Origin: Miscanthus floridulus
Lineage: Eukaryota; Streptophyta; Magnoliopsida; Poales; Poaceae
NCBI RefSeq assembly: GCF_019320115.1
Contig: NC_089582.1
Coordinates: forward strand, 123,219,259-123,283,258
Length of the DNA stretch: 64,000 bases
Direction of reading: 5' to 3'
The notes beneath the pieces are model-generated. The model did not search any database. It worked only from the letters and a program-made list of their open reading frames with translations, and had not been told where the DNA came from. Of this stretch, positions 45,000-57,084 are shown in pieces; within the stretch, counting starts at the first letter, position 1, and each line of letters opens with the position of its first letter. The position numbers and the translations under genes are program-made.

Positions 45000-45775
45000 T
45001 AGAATTTGTCCTCGAGCTTGTGCACCTCTTGGCAGTATGCTACCATGAGGGGGCTTTTGTAGGTGGACTCCTTCATTACCTGATCAACAACCAGCTCTGA
45101 GTCACCGCGAACGTAGAGCCACGTAGCACAAAGCTCGATGGTGAGGCATAGTCCATTGATGAGGGCCTCGTACTCCACGACATTGTTTGAGGTTGAAAAG
45201 TGGAGGCAGATGGCGTAGCGGAGCCTACTCCCATCTAGGGAGATCAGAACCACTCTAGCCCCCGAGCCGAGCACTATTATAGACCCATCGAAGTACATTG
45301 TCCAGTACTCATGGGTGACATTCGGGGTCGGTAGCTACACCTCTGTCCATTCGGCGACAAAATCTATGAGAGCCTAAGATTTAATGGTGGTACGGGGAAT
45401 GTACCTCATGTCGTGGCCCATGAGTTTGAGTGCCCACTTAGAGATCCATCCTACAATGTCGTGGTTGCGGATGATGTCCCCGAGCGGGTATGAAGTCACA
45501 ACCGCGACTTCATGGTCAGTGAAGTAGTGCAGGAGCTTCCGGATCACCATTAGTACGGCGTATAGGAGTTTTTGCACCTAGGGGTACCAGACCTTGGGGT
45601 TGGTGAGTACTTCCCCGATGAAGTATATGGGCCACTGGACCTTAAGGTGGTGTCCTGGCTCCTCCCTTTTGACAACCAGCGTGGCGCTTACCACGTGGTT
45701 GCTGGCCATGATGTAGAGGAGAAGGGGTTCTCCCTGTTCGGGAGCGACGAGGATCAGGGCTGACATTAGGGACAC
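45000..45775 (-). pseudogene. Gypsy B RNase H
   Basis: YFDGSIIVLGSGARVVLI carries the first Asp, NNVVEYEALINGL the Glu, and YVRGDSELVVDQV the next Asp. HYFTDHEVAVVTSYPLGD in the connection region precedes it. Stops near 45577 and 45376 separate open pieces. Confidence 0.8.
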
Positions 45776-45793
45776 TTTGAGGCTCTCCAGAGC

Positions 45794-46711
45794 CTATTGA
45801 GCTTCCTTAGTCCAGACGAAAGTGTCCATCTTTTTGAGGAGTTTGTAGAGTGGCATCCCCCGTTCGCCGAGCCAGGAGATGAATTGGCTTAGGGTAGCCA
45901 GACAGCTAGTGAGCCTTTGCACGCCCTTGATGTTGCGTATGGGGCCCATGTTGGAGGTGGTCGTGATTTTTTTGGGGTTGGCCTCGATGCCGCGCTCGGA
46001 CACAATGTATCCTAGCAGCTTCCCCTTCGGAACCCCAAAAACACATTTTTCAGGATTCAGCCTGATGTTGAACCTTTGGAGGTTTGCGAACGTTGCAGCC
46101 AAGTTTACGATCAGGTCGCAAGCTAGAGTCATTTTGACCACTATGTCGTCAACATAGACGGCGATCGTTGGTCTTGGCCACTTGGCTTGATCAGGCTGAT
46201 CGAGCGGGTTGATTTGGTCGGTGAAGCATTGCTGCATGCACCTTTGGTAGGTGGCACCGGCGTTCTTCAAGCCGAAAGGCATGGTTATGTAGTAGTATGA
46301 ACCATACGGGGTGATGAACGAGGTTGTGAGCTGATCAGACTCTTTCATCATGATATGGTGATAGCCTGAGTAGGCATCTAGAAAGAAAAGGATCTCACAA
46401 CCCGAGGTGGAGTTGACTATCTGGTCTATGCGCAGCAAAGGAAAGTGATCCTTTGGACACGCTTTGTTGAGGCCAGTATAATCAATGCACATTCTCCACT
46501 TCTCGGTCTTCTTTTTGACAAGAATAGGATTGGTAAGCCAGTCAGAGTGGAATACCTCTCTAATGAATCCGACTGCTAGGAGTTTGGCGATCCCTTCACC
46601 TTTGGCCCTGTGCCTCTCGTTATCGAAGCGACGTAGGCGCTGCTTGGCTGGCTTTGAGCCCGAGATGAGGCTCAGTGCATGCTCGGTGATCTCCCGCGGT
46701 ATGCCTGGCAT
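45794..46711 (-). pseudogene. Gypsy B reverse transcriptase
   Basis: An uninterrupted frame of 305 residues: MPGIPREITEHALSL, CIDYTGLNKACPKDHFPLLR, FLDAYSGYHHIMM, MPFGLKNAGATYQRCM, the intact YVDD catalytic box, and GYIVSERGIEANPKKI. This is the best-preserved enzyme domain of the two Gypsy elements. Surrounding domains carry stops, so the element as a whole is dead. Confidence 0.9.
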
Positions 46712-46774
46712 GTCAGAAGGCTGCCATGCGAAGACATTGTGATTGGCGCGCAGGAAGTCGACAAGATCGTATTC

Positions 46775-47515
46775 CTATTTGGCCAGGAGCTGGGTCTCGA
46801 TCCGCACCGTCTTGGATGGGTCGGTGGGGTTGATTCCCACCGCCTTGGCTTCCTCGAGCGGGCGAAAGGCTATTGAGGAGGTTGGTTTGTTGAAGTCTGG
46901 GACTGCCGGTGTTAATGATTCCCCGAGCCGCGGGAGCTCGGACGAGTTGACGACCGTAGTGGCGAGCTCGAAGTGCTCACGGTCGCACGTGAAGGCGTGC
47001 GAAAATGCATTGCTCATGGTGATGATGCCATTCGGTCCTGGCATCTTTAGCTTGAGGTAGGTGTAGTTGGGGATTGCCATGAATTTGGCGTAGCATGGCC
47101 GCCCCAAGATAGCGTGGTAGGACCCTAGGAAATCTACCACTTCGAAGCTAAGGACCTCTGAGCGGAAGTTGGCTCGGTTGCCAAACATGATGGGCAGGTC
47201 GATCTGCCCGAGCGGGTATGCCTACGCTCCCGAGATCACCACGTGGAAGGGAGAGCCCACCAGGCGGAGCTTCGACTGGGGAATGCGCATGGTGTCGAGG
47301 GTGTCAACGTAGAGGATGTTGAGGCTGCTGCCTCCATCCATCAGCACCTTGGTGAGGCGCTTCTTGTGGATGATGGGATCGATGATGAGCGGGTAGCGTC
47401 CTAGTCTCGTGACGTGGGAGGGATGGTCCCTCTGATCGAAGGTGATTGGGGATTTTGACCAAGTGAGGAAGGAGGGGACGGCCGTCATGGTGGCACATGC
47501 CTCCCTATAGCGCAC
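46775..47515 (-). pseudogene. Gypsy B protease region
   Basis: MDGGSSLNILYVDTLDTM (about 47345-47292) has the D-G-G-S variant active site. After a stop, DFLGSYHAILGRPCYAKFMA and NYTYLKLKMPGPNG (about 47120-47030) follow, as in Gypsy A. Retropepsin-like fold inferred from position and motif. Confidence 0.72.
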
Positions 47516-47583
47516 CTTGTGCTAGCGCTTGGTCCAGATGGCATTGAATCCACCGAAGACCATGATGCATTCCTCAGGGTCAG

Positions 47584-49575
47584 TGAAAGCTCTAGTTTGG
47601 TTTTGGTTAATTGATGAAACCCTAAGTGCTAACCTAGTTTATCAAGATGATTATGAGATAGGTAGCACTACTCCAAGTGATGAAGCAATGGTGAAGATCA
47701 TAACAATGGTGATGGCATGGTGATGGTCAAATGCTTAAACTTGGAAAAGAAGAAAGAGAAAAACAAAAGGCTCAAGGCAAAGGTATAAAATGTAGGAGCC
47801 ATTTTGTTTTAGTGATCAAGACACTTAGTGAGTGTGATCACATTTAGGATTGATAGCCGTACTATTAAGAGGGGTGAAACTCGTATCGGAATGCGGTTAT
47901 CAAAGTGCCACTAGATGCTCTAACTCATTGCATATGCATTTAGGATCTAGTGGAGTGCTAACACCCTTGAAAATATTTGTGAAAATATGCTAACACATGT
48001 GCTCAAGGTTGAGATGCTAACACGGCGCTTTTGGAAAAATGAAATGTCTATTTTCTATTGCACCGGATGCAAAATTCTTGGTGGTTGGCACACTTGAGAA
48101 AGGGTGAAGAAGTTAGAGTTGAAATGGAGTTGGTCGAAATGATGCTAGCGTCGGTCTACTGACTGGACGCTGGGTCACTCAGCGACCGGACGCTGAAAGG
48201 CTGCGTCCGGTCGAGCTGGCAGAGAGGTCGCCAGTTTCGGTGTTGCACCGGACGCTAGACCTGAGATGCACCGGACGCTGGTTTCTGCGTCCGGTCAAAC
48301 TGACGGGTCTGCACAGTGGCTAAGGGTTGAGCACCGGACGCTGGCTGCGTCCGGTCAAGGTGGACCAGACGCGTCCGGTCGAAAAAACATGCCTCGGGGA
48401 GCTTACTGGAAACGACCGGACGCTGGGGCTTCAGCGTCCGGTCAGTTTTGACCGGAGCGTCCGGTCAGCTTCGTAGCCGTTGAAATCTGACGAACAGCGT
48501 TTGAAGCAGGTGACGCGTGGCGTCCATCGGGCGACCGAACGCTGAGGGCCAGCGTCCGGTCAGTATGACCGGAGCGTCCGGTCAGAGCGCGTTTTGCCCA
48601 GTGAAGGGGTATAACGGCTCTATTTGATGGGGGCTCTATTTATAGCCCCATGGCCGGCTCAAAGGATAACTCTTGCACATTTTCATTGACATAGCATCCT
48701 TGTGAGCTTAGCCAAAGCCCTCCCACTCCCACTCATCTCCATCATTGATCCATCATCATTGTGAGATTGGGAGAGAATCCAAGTGCATTGCTTGAGTGAT
48801 TGCATCTAGAGGCACTTGGTATTCATGTTGCGCTGCGGATTTCGCTTGTTTCTCTTGGTGGTTGCCACCACCTAGACGGTTGGAGCAGCGGTGAAGGATC
48901 GGCACGAGTTGGTGATTGTTCGTGGCCGCCTTCGATGATTGTGAGGGGAGTTGTACCTTCCCCGGCGGAGCGCCGAAAGGTAACTCTAGTAAATTGCTCG
49001 TGTCATTGAGTTACCTCACTTGTGGGTCGGTTCTTGCGGTGTCCAATCATGTGGACGAGGTTTGTGAAACACCTCTTAGCCGCCGAACCACCAAGTGTTG
49101 GTCGACACAACGGGGACGTAGCGTGTTGGCAAGCACGTGAACCTCGGGAGAAAATCGATTGTCTCTCTTCTTTGGCATTCTCCCGGTGATTGGCTATATA
49201 TTCATTTTGTGATTGGTTCATCCCCTACACGTCGGTATAATCACTCTACTCACTAAATTACTTTCTTGCAAACTAGTTGATACAAGCTCTTTAGTGTAAT
49301 TAGAATTGAGAGCTTGCTTTATTATTTACATTCATCTAGTTGAGCTCTTTAGAGTAGCAAGGTTGAGAGCTCTTAGTGAGTAATTACATAGCAAGTTTGT
49401 GTGCCTAAGTATTCACTGCAACTAGAATTGTTGGATAGGTGGCTTGCAACCCTTGTAGAGCTAGAGCAAGTTTGCATTACGCTATTTGTCATACTAATCA
49501 AATTGCTCTAGTTGATTTATAGATTTTTAAATAGGCTATTCACCCCCCCCCCTCTAGCCATATTAGGACCTTTCA
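47584..49575 (+). mobile_element. Solo LTR of a Sirevirus-type Copia (1992 bp)
   Basis: Starts TGAAAGCTCTAGTTTGG and ends TTAGGACCTTTCA. Flanks GTCAG (47579-47583) and GTCGG (49576-49580) fit a 5-bp TSD with one transition. It is the same family as the Copia C LTRs but about 290 bp longer, including a segment at about 47990-48165 missing from 57753-59454. A TATTTATAG TATA-like box lies near 48647. No internal Copia sequence adjoins, so it arose by LTR-LTR recombination. Confidence 0.85.
48140..48595. repeat. CCGGACGC/GCGTCCGG motif array in the Copia LTR
   Basis: More than a dozen copies of ACCGGACGCTG or its inverse CAGCGTCCGGT, many pairable into hairpins. Palindromic CCGGAC-GTCCGG motifs have been reported in maize Sirevirus LTRs. 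Confidence 0.8.
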
Positions 49576-51136
49576 GTCGGGGAAGCTGTCCCCGTCCTTG
49601 CTCGTCGTGCCTCCTTTCTTGGCTGCCGCCTCTTTGGCGTCTCCCTCTTTTGGCCCACCGGCCTATCATAGGAAACATTTGAGGAGCTCACAATCCTTGT
49701 AAAGGTGTTTGACGGGGTAGGCATGGTTGGTGCATGGGCTGTCTATGAGCTTGTTGAAGTGGTCAGGCAGTCCCTGTTGGGGCTGCTTGCCCGTGCGATC
49801 AGCCGTGGCGACCAACATGATGTTGTTCGATCAGTGCTGATCATTTTTGTTCTTCTTGCCCCTCTGTGTGGAGGGGCCCTCGTCTTGGTCCGTGCGCTTG
49901 GCCTTGCCTTTATCTTGGCCCCCATTGAAAACTGCTCTGACTGCCTCCTCACTAGAGGTGTGGTTAGTGGTGATGTTGAGTAGGTCGCGGGTGGTACGGG
50001 GCTTCAGGCATCCGACCTTGTGGATCAGGGACTCGCAGGTCATCCCAGAGAGGAATGTGCTGATGATGTCAGCGTCGACGACATCAAGGAGGGAGTTGCA
50101 TCATTGGGAGAACCTGCGGATGTAATCTCGCAGGGACTCGTTGGGCTCCTACTGGCAACTCTTGAGGTCCCAGGAGTTTCCAGGGTAGACATACGTCCCC
50201 AGGAAATTTCTGACGAAGACCCTCTTGAGGTCCGCCTAGTCACGGATGCTATCGCATGGGAGGAATTCAAGCTATGCTTGAACATGTTCCCCTAAGCAGA
50301 TGGGGAGATACTGAATGATGAAATAGTCATCATCCACCCCTCTGGCTCGACAGGTGAGCTAGTAATCTTCGAGCCAAATACCGTGGTTTGTCTCCCTGGT
50401 GTACTTGGTGATGTTGGTGGGCGGTCAGAAGCGCGGTGGGAACGGCGCTCTCCGGATATGCCGGTCAAAGGCCCATGGTCCCGGGCCCTTAGGGCTAGGA
50501 CTTTGGTCATCTGGCCGATGACCGTGCCTAGGGCACGTTTCACCGCTCCCCTCGATGGTTTGGCCAGGACCTGCGTCGCCTACCCACATTGCCATCCGGT
50601 GGTCGTCATCATCATGCCGAGTCTAATACCGGTTGCTGATGACGCTACGAGCATCTTGGTGCGGACCGGAGCCTCCACGCACCGGTGGTCGGTGTAGAGC
50701 AGGCGCCAGGTTGGACCGTGGTGCGACCATTACCTCTCGAGTCGCACTTGGCGGCTGTAGCAGCGAGTGGACGAAGCGATCCGTCTGGCGCGTCCCCACT
50801 CCCCCAGTGGAGATAGAGGGCACGTGTCGAAGTCACAATGAGGAGCTTTCCACCTGTTGAACGACGGTGGCTTCTACCAGCACCCGAAGGTTCCGGTAGA
50901 CTGCCCGCTCTTGGTGGTCGACGGGCTTGAGAACACCACGTAGAAGCATCACCGCAGCAGCGATGTTCTGGCTAGCCCGAGCGAACTATAGGAGATCGTT
51001 CCCCTCATTCATGATGTCGTGTTGGACCTGGCGGGCGTGACCTTGGGCGCTGCTTGCTGGGTCATGCGCATGGGGCGCAACGTGCTATACCGAGCGCGCT
51101 GGCACATACGGTGGCTAGTTCTGCCGCTGTTGTCAT

Positions 51137-51277
51137 ATGTGGTAAGTGGCTTGCATTTTTAGTAGGCTAGTGCAACATTTGCTTCGCCTCATAATTGTCT
51201 AACCAGATTGTTAAGTGTTGTTGTAGAATTCTTAATAGGCTATTCACCCCCCCCCCTCTAGCCATTAGGACCTTTCA
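51137..51277 (+). repeat. Copia C 5' LTR remnant
   Basis: Aligns with the last 140 bp of 57753-59454, starting at GTGGCTTGCATTT and ending ACCTTTCA. The junction with Gypsy B gag is at about 51133-51139. Confidence 0.88.
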
Positions 51278-51279
51278 AG

Positions 51280-51296
51280 TGGTATCAGAGCCGAGG
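51280..51296 (+). other. Copia C primer-binding site (initiator tRNA-Met)
   Basis: TGGTATCAGAGCC starts two bases after the LTR, the usual Copia primer-binding site. Confidence 0.9.
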
Positions 51297-51334
51297 TCAC
51301 CGTGATTTGAGGCTTAACAACCTTCGGTGTAAAA

Positions 51335-53299
51335 ATGGCTTAAATCAACAACACCAAGAAGCCACCCCAATTTGATGGCACAAATTATCCATATTGGAAA
51401 GCTAAGATGACAACTTATATCAAGTCAATCAATAGGAAGGTTTGGAAGGTGGTAGAGACAAAGATTGAGATTGAAGATGAAGAGGCTCCCACCGCCACCG
51501 AAGAAATACTACTTCAAAATAATGGCATTACTCTTAGTGCCATCCATGATGCTTTGGATGAGAGAACATTTGAGCAAATCAAGAACATTGAGAGAGCTCA
51601 TGAGGCAGGGAAGAAGTTGGAAGAATCATTTGAGGGCACTCAAGCCGTGAAGGGTGCAAAGGCATACATTCTCAAAGAGAAGTTTGCAAGCTTCAAGATG
51701 AAGGAGGACGTGAGTGTGCCGGAGATGTTCCATAGGCTTCAAGTGCTTCTCAATGATCTCAAAGCACTTGGAGAAGAGGTGAAGGACAAGGACTTCTCCC
51801 ACAAGTTCTTGAGATGCTTACCTTCAAGATTTGGCACATTGATCACTATTCTAGTGAGGAGTGGTTTGGACACCATGACACCAAACCAAGTGTTGGGTGA
51901 TATAATGACCGATGATACATATAGAGATGATGATGAGAAGGAAGAAAAGAAGGAGAAGAAAGATAAGAATAAAAAGAGTGTGGCATTCAAGGCCACATCA
52001 TCCAAGGGCAAGGCAAAGCAAGATACATTAAGTGAAGATGATGGTTCATGGGATGATGATGGTGATGAGAAGATGTCTCTCTTTGTCAAGAAATTTGGCA
52101 AATTCATGATGAAGAAAGGGTACCATGCTAGAAGAAAGAAATCTTCATCCAAGAACAAGGAAGAGTTAAGAAGGTGCTTCAAATGTGGAAGCAAAGATCA
52201 TCTTGTTGCTCAATGTCCATATGATAGCGACAATGATGATGATAAGAAGGAGAACAAGAAGAAGGAAAAGAAGGAAAAGAAAGAGAAGAATGACAAGATG
52301 ACCTTCAAGAAGAAGAAGGGTGGTTCATATGTGGTCACTTGGGATAGTGATGCTTCCTCAAGTGATGATGATGATAGTGATGATGACAAGACCACCAAGA
52401 AGAAGACACTTGCAAGCATTGCAATCAATGAGAAGCCTTATCTCTTCGACACTCCATCATGCTTCATGGCTAAGGCCACTAAGGTACAAATTTGTAATGA
52501 TGGAAGTGATGAGGAACATGATAATGAAAATGAAAATGAAAGTGATAGTGATGATGATGAACCTACTAAGGATGAACTATTTGACATGCTAGAAGATGCT
52601 AAAGAACACTTTGATATCAAGAGAAGGGAATGCAAAAGCTTGCATAAGAAACTAAAAGCCCTTAAGCAAGCCTTTGATGAGCTCAATGCATCTCATGAGA
52701 GGCTAGAGGAAGCCCATGAGAAGCTTGGCAAGGCTCACAAAAAGCTTGAAAAGGCTCATTCCTCTTTGCTTGATGAGCAAAATAAAAAGAAGCATGTTGA
52801 AACTTGCAATATAGGCTTAACTTGTGATATAATTGATGAATCATTATCTATGCCTATCATTGTTGCTCCCACTAACCCTTTTTGTAGTACTTCTACTTCC
52901 ACCTCATCTAGTAGTGATGGTTTCACTTGTGATGCCTCACTAATGGTTGAGAATGAGAACCTCAAGAATGAGGTCAATAAGCTCACTCACACCTTAGCTA
53001 AGGCCTATGGTGGTGAGGACCGCTTGCTTATGTGCTTGGGTAGCCAAAGAGCCTCTCTCTACAAAGAGGGATTGGGCTATACCATCAAGAATGGCAAGGC
53101 GGCCTTTGCTCCTCACAAGACTAGCTTTGTAAAGAACAATGGTTGGTTTTGCACTAATTGCAACCAAGTTGGTCATGTAGAGCAAAAGTGCATGAACAAA
53201 AAGTCACAAGCTAATGTATCATTCATTAAGCTTGATTCTTTCTATGTGCTTACCAGGGGTGCAAATGGTGTAAAGGCTAAGTTTATTGGTAAACCATAG
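51335..53299 (+). pseudogene. Copia C gag
   Basis: The natural start is probably ATG at 51335, but its third codon is TAA (51341-51343). From 51344 the frame is open to TAG at 53297-53299. N-terminal PQFDGTNYPYWKAKM is the Gag-N block. A UBN2-type Gag core runs to about residue 180, and an acidic/Lys-rich linker follows. The first zinc knuckle is CFKCGSKDHLVAQC (about 52176-52217). Asp/Glu-rich tracts and a heptad coiled coil (HERLEEAHEKLGKAHKKLEK, about 52692-52755) precede a second knuckle CTNCNQVGHVEQKC (about 53151-53192). After the TAG the frame continues with a KKKAIWVPKSLVTNLQGPKQ-type tail to about 53391. Gag assembles the virus-like particle. Two nonsense codons disable this copy. 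Confidence 0.88.
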
Positions 53300-53399
53300 A
53301 TGGGCTCAAAGAAGAAAGCCATTTGGGTACCAAAGAGCTTAGTGACTAACCTTCAAGGACCCAAGCAAGTTTGGGTACCTAAAAAGAATTGATCTTCTT

Positions 53400-54089
53400 T
53401 TGTAGGTTAATTACAAAGCCGAAGGAAGGCATTGGGTTCTTGATAGTGGGTGCACTCAACACATGATCGGTGATGCAAGAATGTTCAACTCAATCAACAC
53501 CAATGACATTGATGGTTATGATAGTATTACATTTGGTGATAATGGCAAAGGCAAGGTCAAAGGGCTTGGTAAGATTGCAATATCCAATGACTTGAGCATT
53601 TCCAATGTGTTGCTAGTAGAGAGCTTGAACTTTAATTTGCTATCCGTGGCTCAATTGTGTGATCTTAGATTCAAATGCATATTTGGGGCAGATGATGTAG
53701 AGATCATAAGTGTAGATGGCTCTAATTTGATCTTCAAAGGCTTTAGATATGAGAATCTACACTTGGTTGATTTCAATGCTAGTGAAGCTAGATTATCTAC
53801 ATGCTTGTTCACTAAGTCTAGCATGGGTTGGTTATGGCATAGAAGGCTTGGTCGTGTTGGAATGAAACAATTGAATAGATTGGTTAAGCATGACTTGGTT
53901 AGAGGCTTGAAAGATGTTGTGTTTGAAAAGGATAAGCTTTGTAGCTCTTGTCAAACCGGAAAACAAGTTGGAAACACCCATCCTAAGAAAAGCATGATAA
54001 GCACTAGTAAAGTATTTGAGTTATTGCACATGGACTTGTTTGGGCCAACTCAATCACTAGCATTGATGGTAACAAATATGGCTTTATGA
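53400..54089 (+). pseudogene. Copia C protease and GAG-pre-integrase
   Basis: WVLDSGCTQHM (53429-53461) carries the D-S-G aspartic protease active site. After SVAQLCDL comes the GAG-pre-integrase H-x-R-L-G-R block and a CSSCQTGK zinc region (about 53940-53965). The integrase start HMDLFGPTQ has the first catalytic Asp. A one-base frame change near 54050 ends the frame at 54089, while the integrase continues in the next frame. Confidence 0.88.
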
Positions 54090-54458
54090 TAGTGGATGAT
54101 TATACTAGATACACTTGGGTATTCTTTCTAGTAGACAAAAGTGATGTGTTTGCATCATTCAAATCATTTGTCAAGGGCATTCACAATGAGTTTGAAACAA
54201 TCATCAAGAGAGTTAGAAGTGACAATGGTAGTGAGTTTAAAAACACTAGAATTGATGAGTTGTGTGATGAATTTGGAATTAGACATCAATTCTCGGCCAA
54301 ATACACTCTACAATCAAATGGCCTTGTTGAGAGGAAGAATATAACACTCATTGATATGGCAAAGTCTATGCTTAGTGAGTACAATGTGAGTTAATCTTTT
54401 TGGGCCGAAGCTATCAACACGGCTTGCTATTGTAGCAACTGCCTTTATTGTCACCCAT
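54086..54458 (+). pseudogene. Copia C integrase core
   Basis: IVDDYTRYTWVFFLVDKSDV, then RVRSDNGSEFKN (second Asp), QSNGLVERKN (Glu) and DMAKSMLSEYNVS, ended by TAA at 54392-54394. The protein continues in the same frame as [14 protein letters not shown] residues are all present. The stop is the only lesion inside this domain. Confidence 0.88.
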
Positions 54459-56626
54459 TGAAAGAGAAGACACCATATGAGCTCTTGAATGGTAGAAAGC
54501 CCAACATTGCATATTTTTGGGTCTTTGGTTGCAAATGCTATATCTTGAAGAAATGCACTAGATTGGGCAAGTTTGACAAGAAATGTGATGAAGGTTTCCT
54601 ACTTGGTTATTCCACTACAAGCAAAGCATATAGTGTTTGGAATTTGGATAGTAGTACTCTTGAGGAAGTTCATGATGTTGAATTTGATGAAACCAAGGGT
54701 TCACAAGTAGAGAATGAGAACTTGGAAGATGTTAGAGGCATTCAACTTTCAAATGCCATGAAGAACATGGATGTTGGTGAATTAAGGCCTAGGCAAGTGA
54801 ATGATGATGAAGATGATCAAGTACAAGTGCTCTCTAACTCAAATGTGCAAGATGATACAAATCAAGCTAGTACAAGTGGCTCTCATGATAATGAACAAGA
54901 TCAAGTGGCTAGTACATCATCTCAACCCAATGATCAAGTAAATACAAGCAATCAAGTTTCAATCCTCCAACCAACAAATATTGCAAGGGATCATCCATTG
55001 GACATTATAATTGGTGATATTTCTAGAGGTGTACAAACAAGATCAAGATTGGCTTTATTTTGTGAGCATTTCTCATTTGTGTCATCCATTGAACCAAAGA
55101 AGATAGATGGAGCATTAAAGGATATTGATTGGGTGAATGCTATGCATGAAGAATTGAATAATTTCACAAGAAATCAAGTATGGGAATTGGTAGAAAGACT
55201 AAAGGGACACAATGTGATTGGAACCAAATGGGTCTTTAGAAACAAGCAAGATCAAGATGGGATAGTAGTAAGGAACAAAGCAAGATTGGTAGCACAAGGC
55301 TATACACAAGTTGAAGGTCTTGACTTTGGAGAAACATATGCCCCGGTTGCTAGATTGGAAGCAATTAGAATCTTGCTAGCCTATGCTTGTGCCCACAATA
55401 TCAAGCTCTATCAAATGGATGTAAAGAGTGCATTTCTCAATGGTTACATCAATGAAGAAGTATATGTTGAGCAACCTCCCGATTTTGAAGATGACAAGAA
55501 GCCCGACCATGTATACAAGTTGAAGAAGGCATTGTATGGCTTAAAACAAGCACCTAGAGTATGGTATGAGAGATTAAGACACTTCCTACTCTCTAAAGGG
55601 TTCATAATGGGCAAGGTTGACACCACTCTTTTCATCAAGAAGATTGGAAAAGATTTATTTGTATTGCAAATCTATGTTGATGACATCATATTTGGATAAA
55701 CCAATCAAGACTTTTGTGATGAGTTTGGAAAGATGATGTCTAATGAGTTTGAGATATCCATAATTGGAGAGTTGAGTTACTTCCTTGGTCTTCAAATTAA
55801 GCAATTGAAGAATGGTACATTTGTGAGTCAAGGCAAGTATATCAAGGACATGATCAAGAAGTTTGGAATGAGTGATAGCAAAGTCATTAGTACACCAATG
55901 GAAACAAATGGTAACTTGGATAGTGATGTAAGTGGAAATATGGTGGATCAAAAATTGTATCGGTCTATGATTGGAAGCCTACTCGATGTGACCGCATCAA
56001 GACCGGATGTCATGTTTAGTGTATGCATGTGTGCAAGATTTCAAGCCTCACCAAGAGAAAGTCATTTGAAGGCTACAAAGAGAATATTGAGGTACTTGAA
56101 GCATACACAAAATGTTGGTTTGTGGTATCCCAAAGGAGCAAAGTTTGAGCTAGTTGGTTACTCCGACTCGGATTATGCGGGATGCAAGGTTGAAAGGAAG
56201 AGCACCTCAGGCACATGTCAATTGTTGGGAAGATCACTTGTTTCATGGTCATCAAAGAAGCAAAATAGTGTTGCATTATCAACCGCCGAAGTCGAATACA
56301 TATCCGCCGGTAGTTGTTGTGCACAAGTACTTTGGATGAAGGCCACTTTGAGTGACTTTGGAATCAAGTTCAAGAAAGTGCCATTGCTATGTGACAATGA
56401 GAGTGCAATCAAGTTGACCAACAATCCGGTTCAACATGCAAGAACAAAGCACATTGATGTCCGCCACCATTTCATAAGAGATCACCAACAAAAAGGGGAC
56501 ATTTGCATTGAGAGTGTAGGCACTGAAGATCAACTTGCCGATATATTTACCAAGCCATTGGATGAGAAAAGATTTTGCAAGCTAAGGAATGAGTTGAACA
56601 TATTGGATTTCTCAAATATGTGTTGA
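54458..56626 (+). pseudogene. Copia C integrase tail, reverse transcriptase and RNase H
   Basis: [20 protein letters not shown] closes the integrase. The RT follows with [54 protein letters not shown] and the catalytic YVDDIIFG, immediately followed by TAA (55697-55699). The frame resumes after it with FGKMMSNEFEISIIGELSYF. RNase H has GYSDSDYAGC (Asp), STAEVEYISAG (Glu) and the downstream ARTKHIDVRHHFIRD block, with a natural TGA at 56624-56626. Apart from the single stop the enzyme region looks intact. Confidence 0.9.
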
Positions 56627-57084
56627 TGCACCCCCCACTTATATGACATGCCTCTCCTTTGAGCAATCCAAGGTAAAAGTTGATTGGCATGGCATACATC
56701 CTTGCTAAGGACATGTTTAGTGCATCTAGACATCTTTCACATTTGATAGGCTCATTCATGAAAATCAAATGAATTTGATGATTGTATGGTACCACTATTG
56801 CTTCTATGCTTGTTTTTTGGTCTAGTGGTAGCATATGACATGCTTGTGGGCTTATAAACCTAGTGTTTGATCTAGAAAATGAGCTCTAAGTGTTTAACTC
56901 AATATGGTACAAGATAACCCTTATTTGGAGGTGTAAAGAAGCTTGTCCTAGGATCAAACCGAGTTAAATATCTTCAGCAAATGATCTAGATTAGACCAAA
57001 TTTGGGGAAATGATCCTCACCCCATTGATTGACATTGATAATCTCAACCTATCTACATTTTGAACCTTTGTGGTCATTGATGAC

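Larger units (their letters stand above)
47530..51130 (-). pseudogene. Gypsy B gag, split by a solo Copia LTR
   Basis: The ATG region is at about 51130. The N-terminal part reads in broken frames (for example HVPSISTGGVGTRQTDRF near 50820-50770). The gag core spans about 50290-49980 with MTCESLIHKVGCLKPRTTRD and the following SEEAVRAVFNGGQDKGKAK, and a C-terminal DHFNKLID-like and HLYKDCELLKCFL stretch is near 49730-49660. The solo LTR (47584-49575) interrupts its 3' end. Multiple stops. Confidence 0.7.
39061..51136 (-). mobile_element. Gypsy B: Tat-like LTR retrotransposon in opposite orientation, 5' end missing
   Basis: On - the order is gag (51130-47530, interrupted), protease, RT, RNase H, integrase, non-coding 3' region with repeats, and 3' LTR (40317-39061). 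The 5' LTR, primer-binding site and leader are absent. At 51137 the sequence changes directly into the last 140 bp of a Copia LTR. Pol is better preserved than in Gypsy A (YVDD intact), suggesting a younger copy. A solo Copia LTR sits inside gag. Confidence 0.82.

Noticed and set aside
51739..52686. - strand Ser/Leu-rich frames over Copia gag
   Set aside because: Antisense of Lys/Asp-rich coding repeats in gag.
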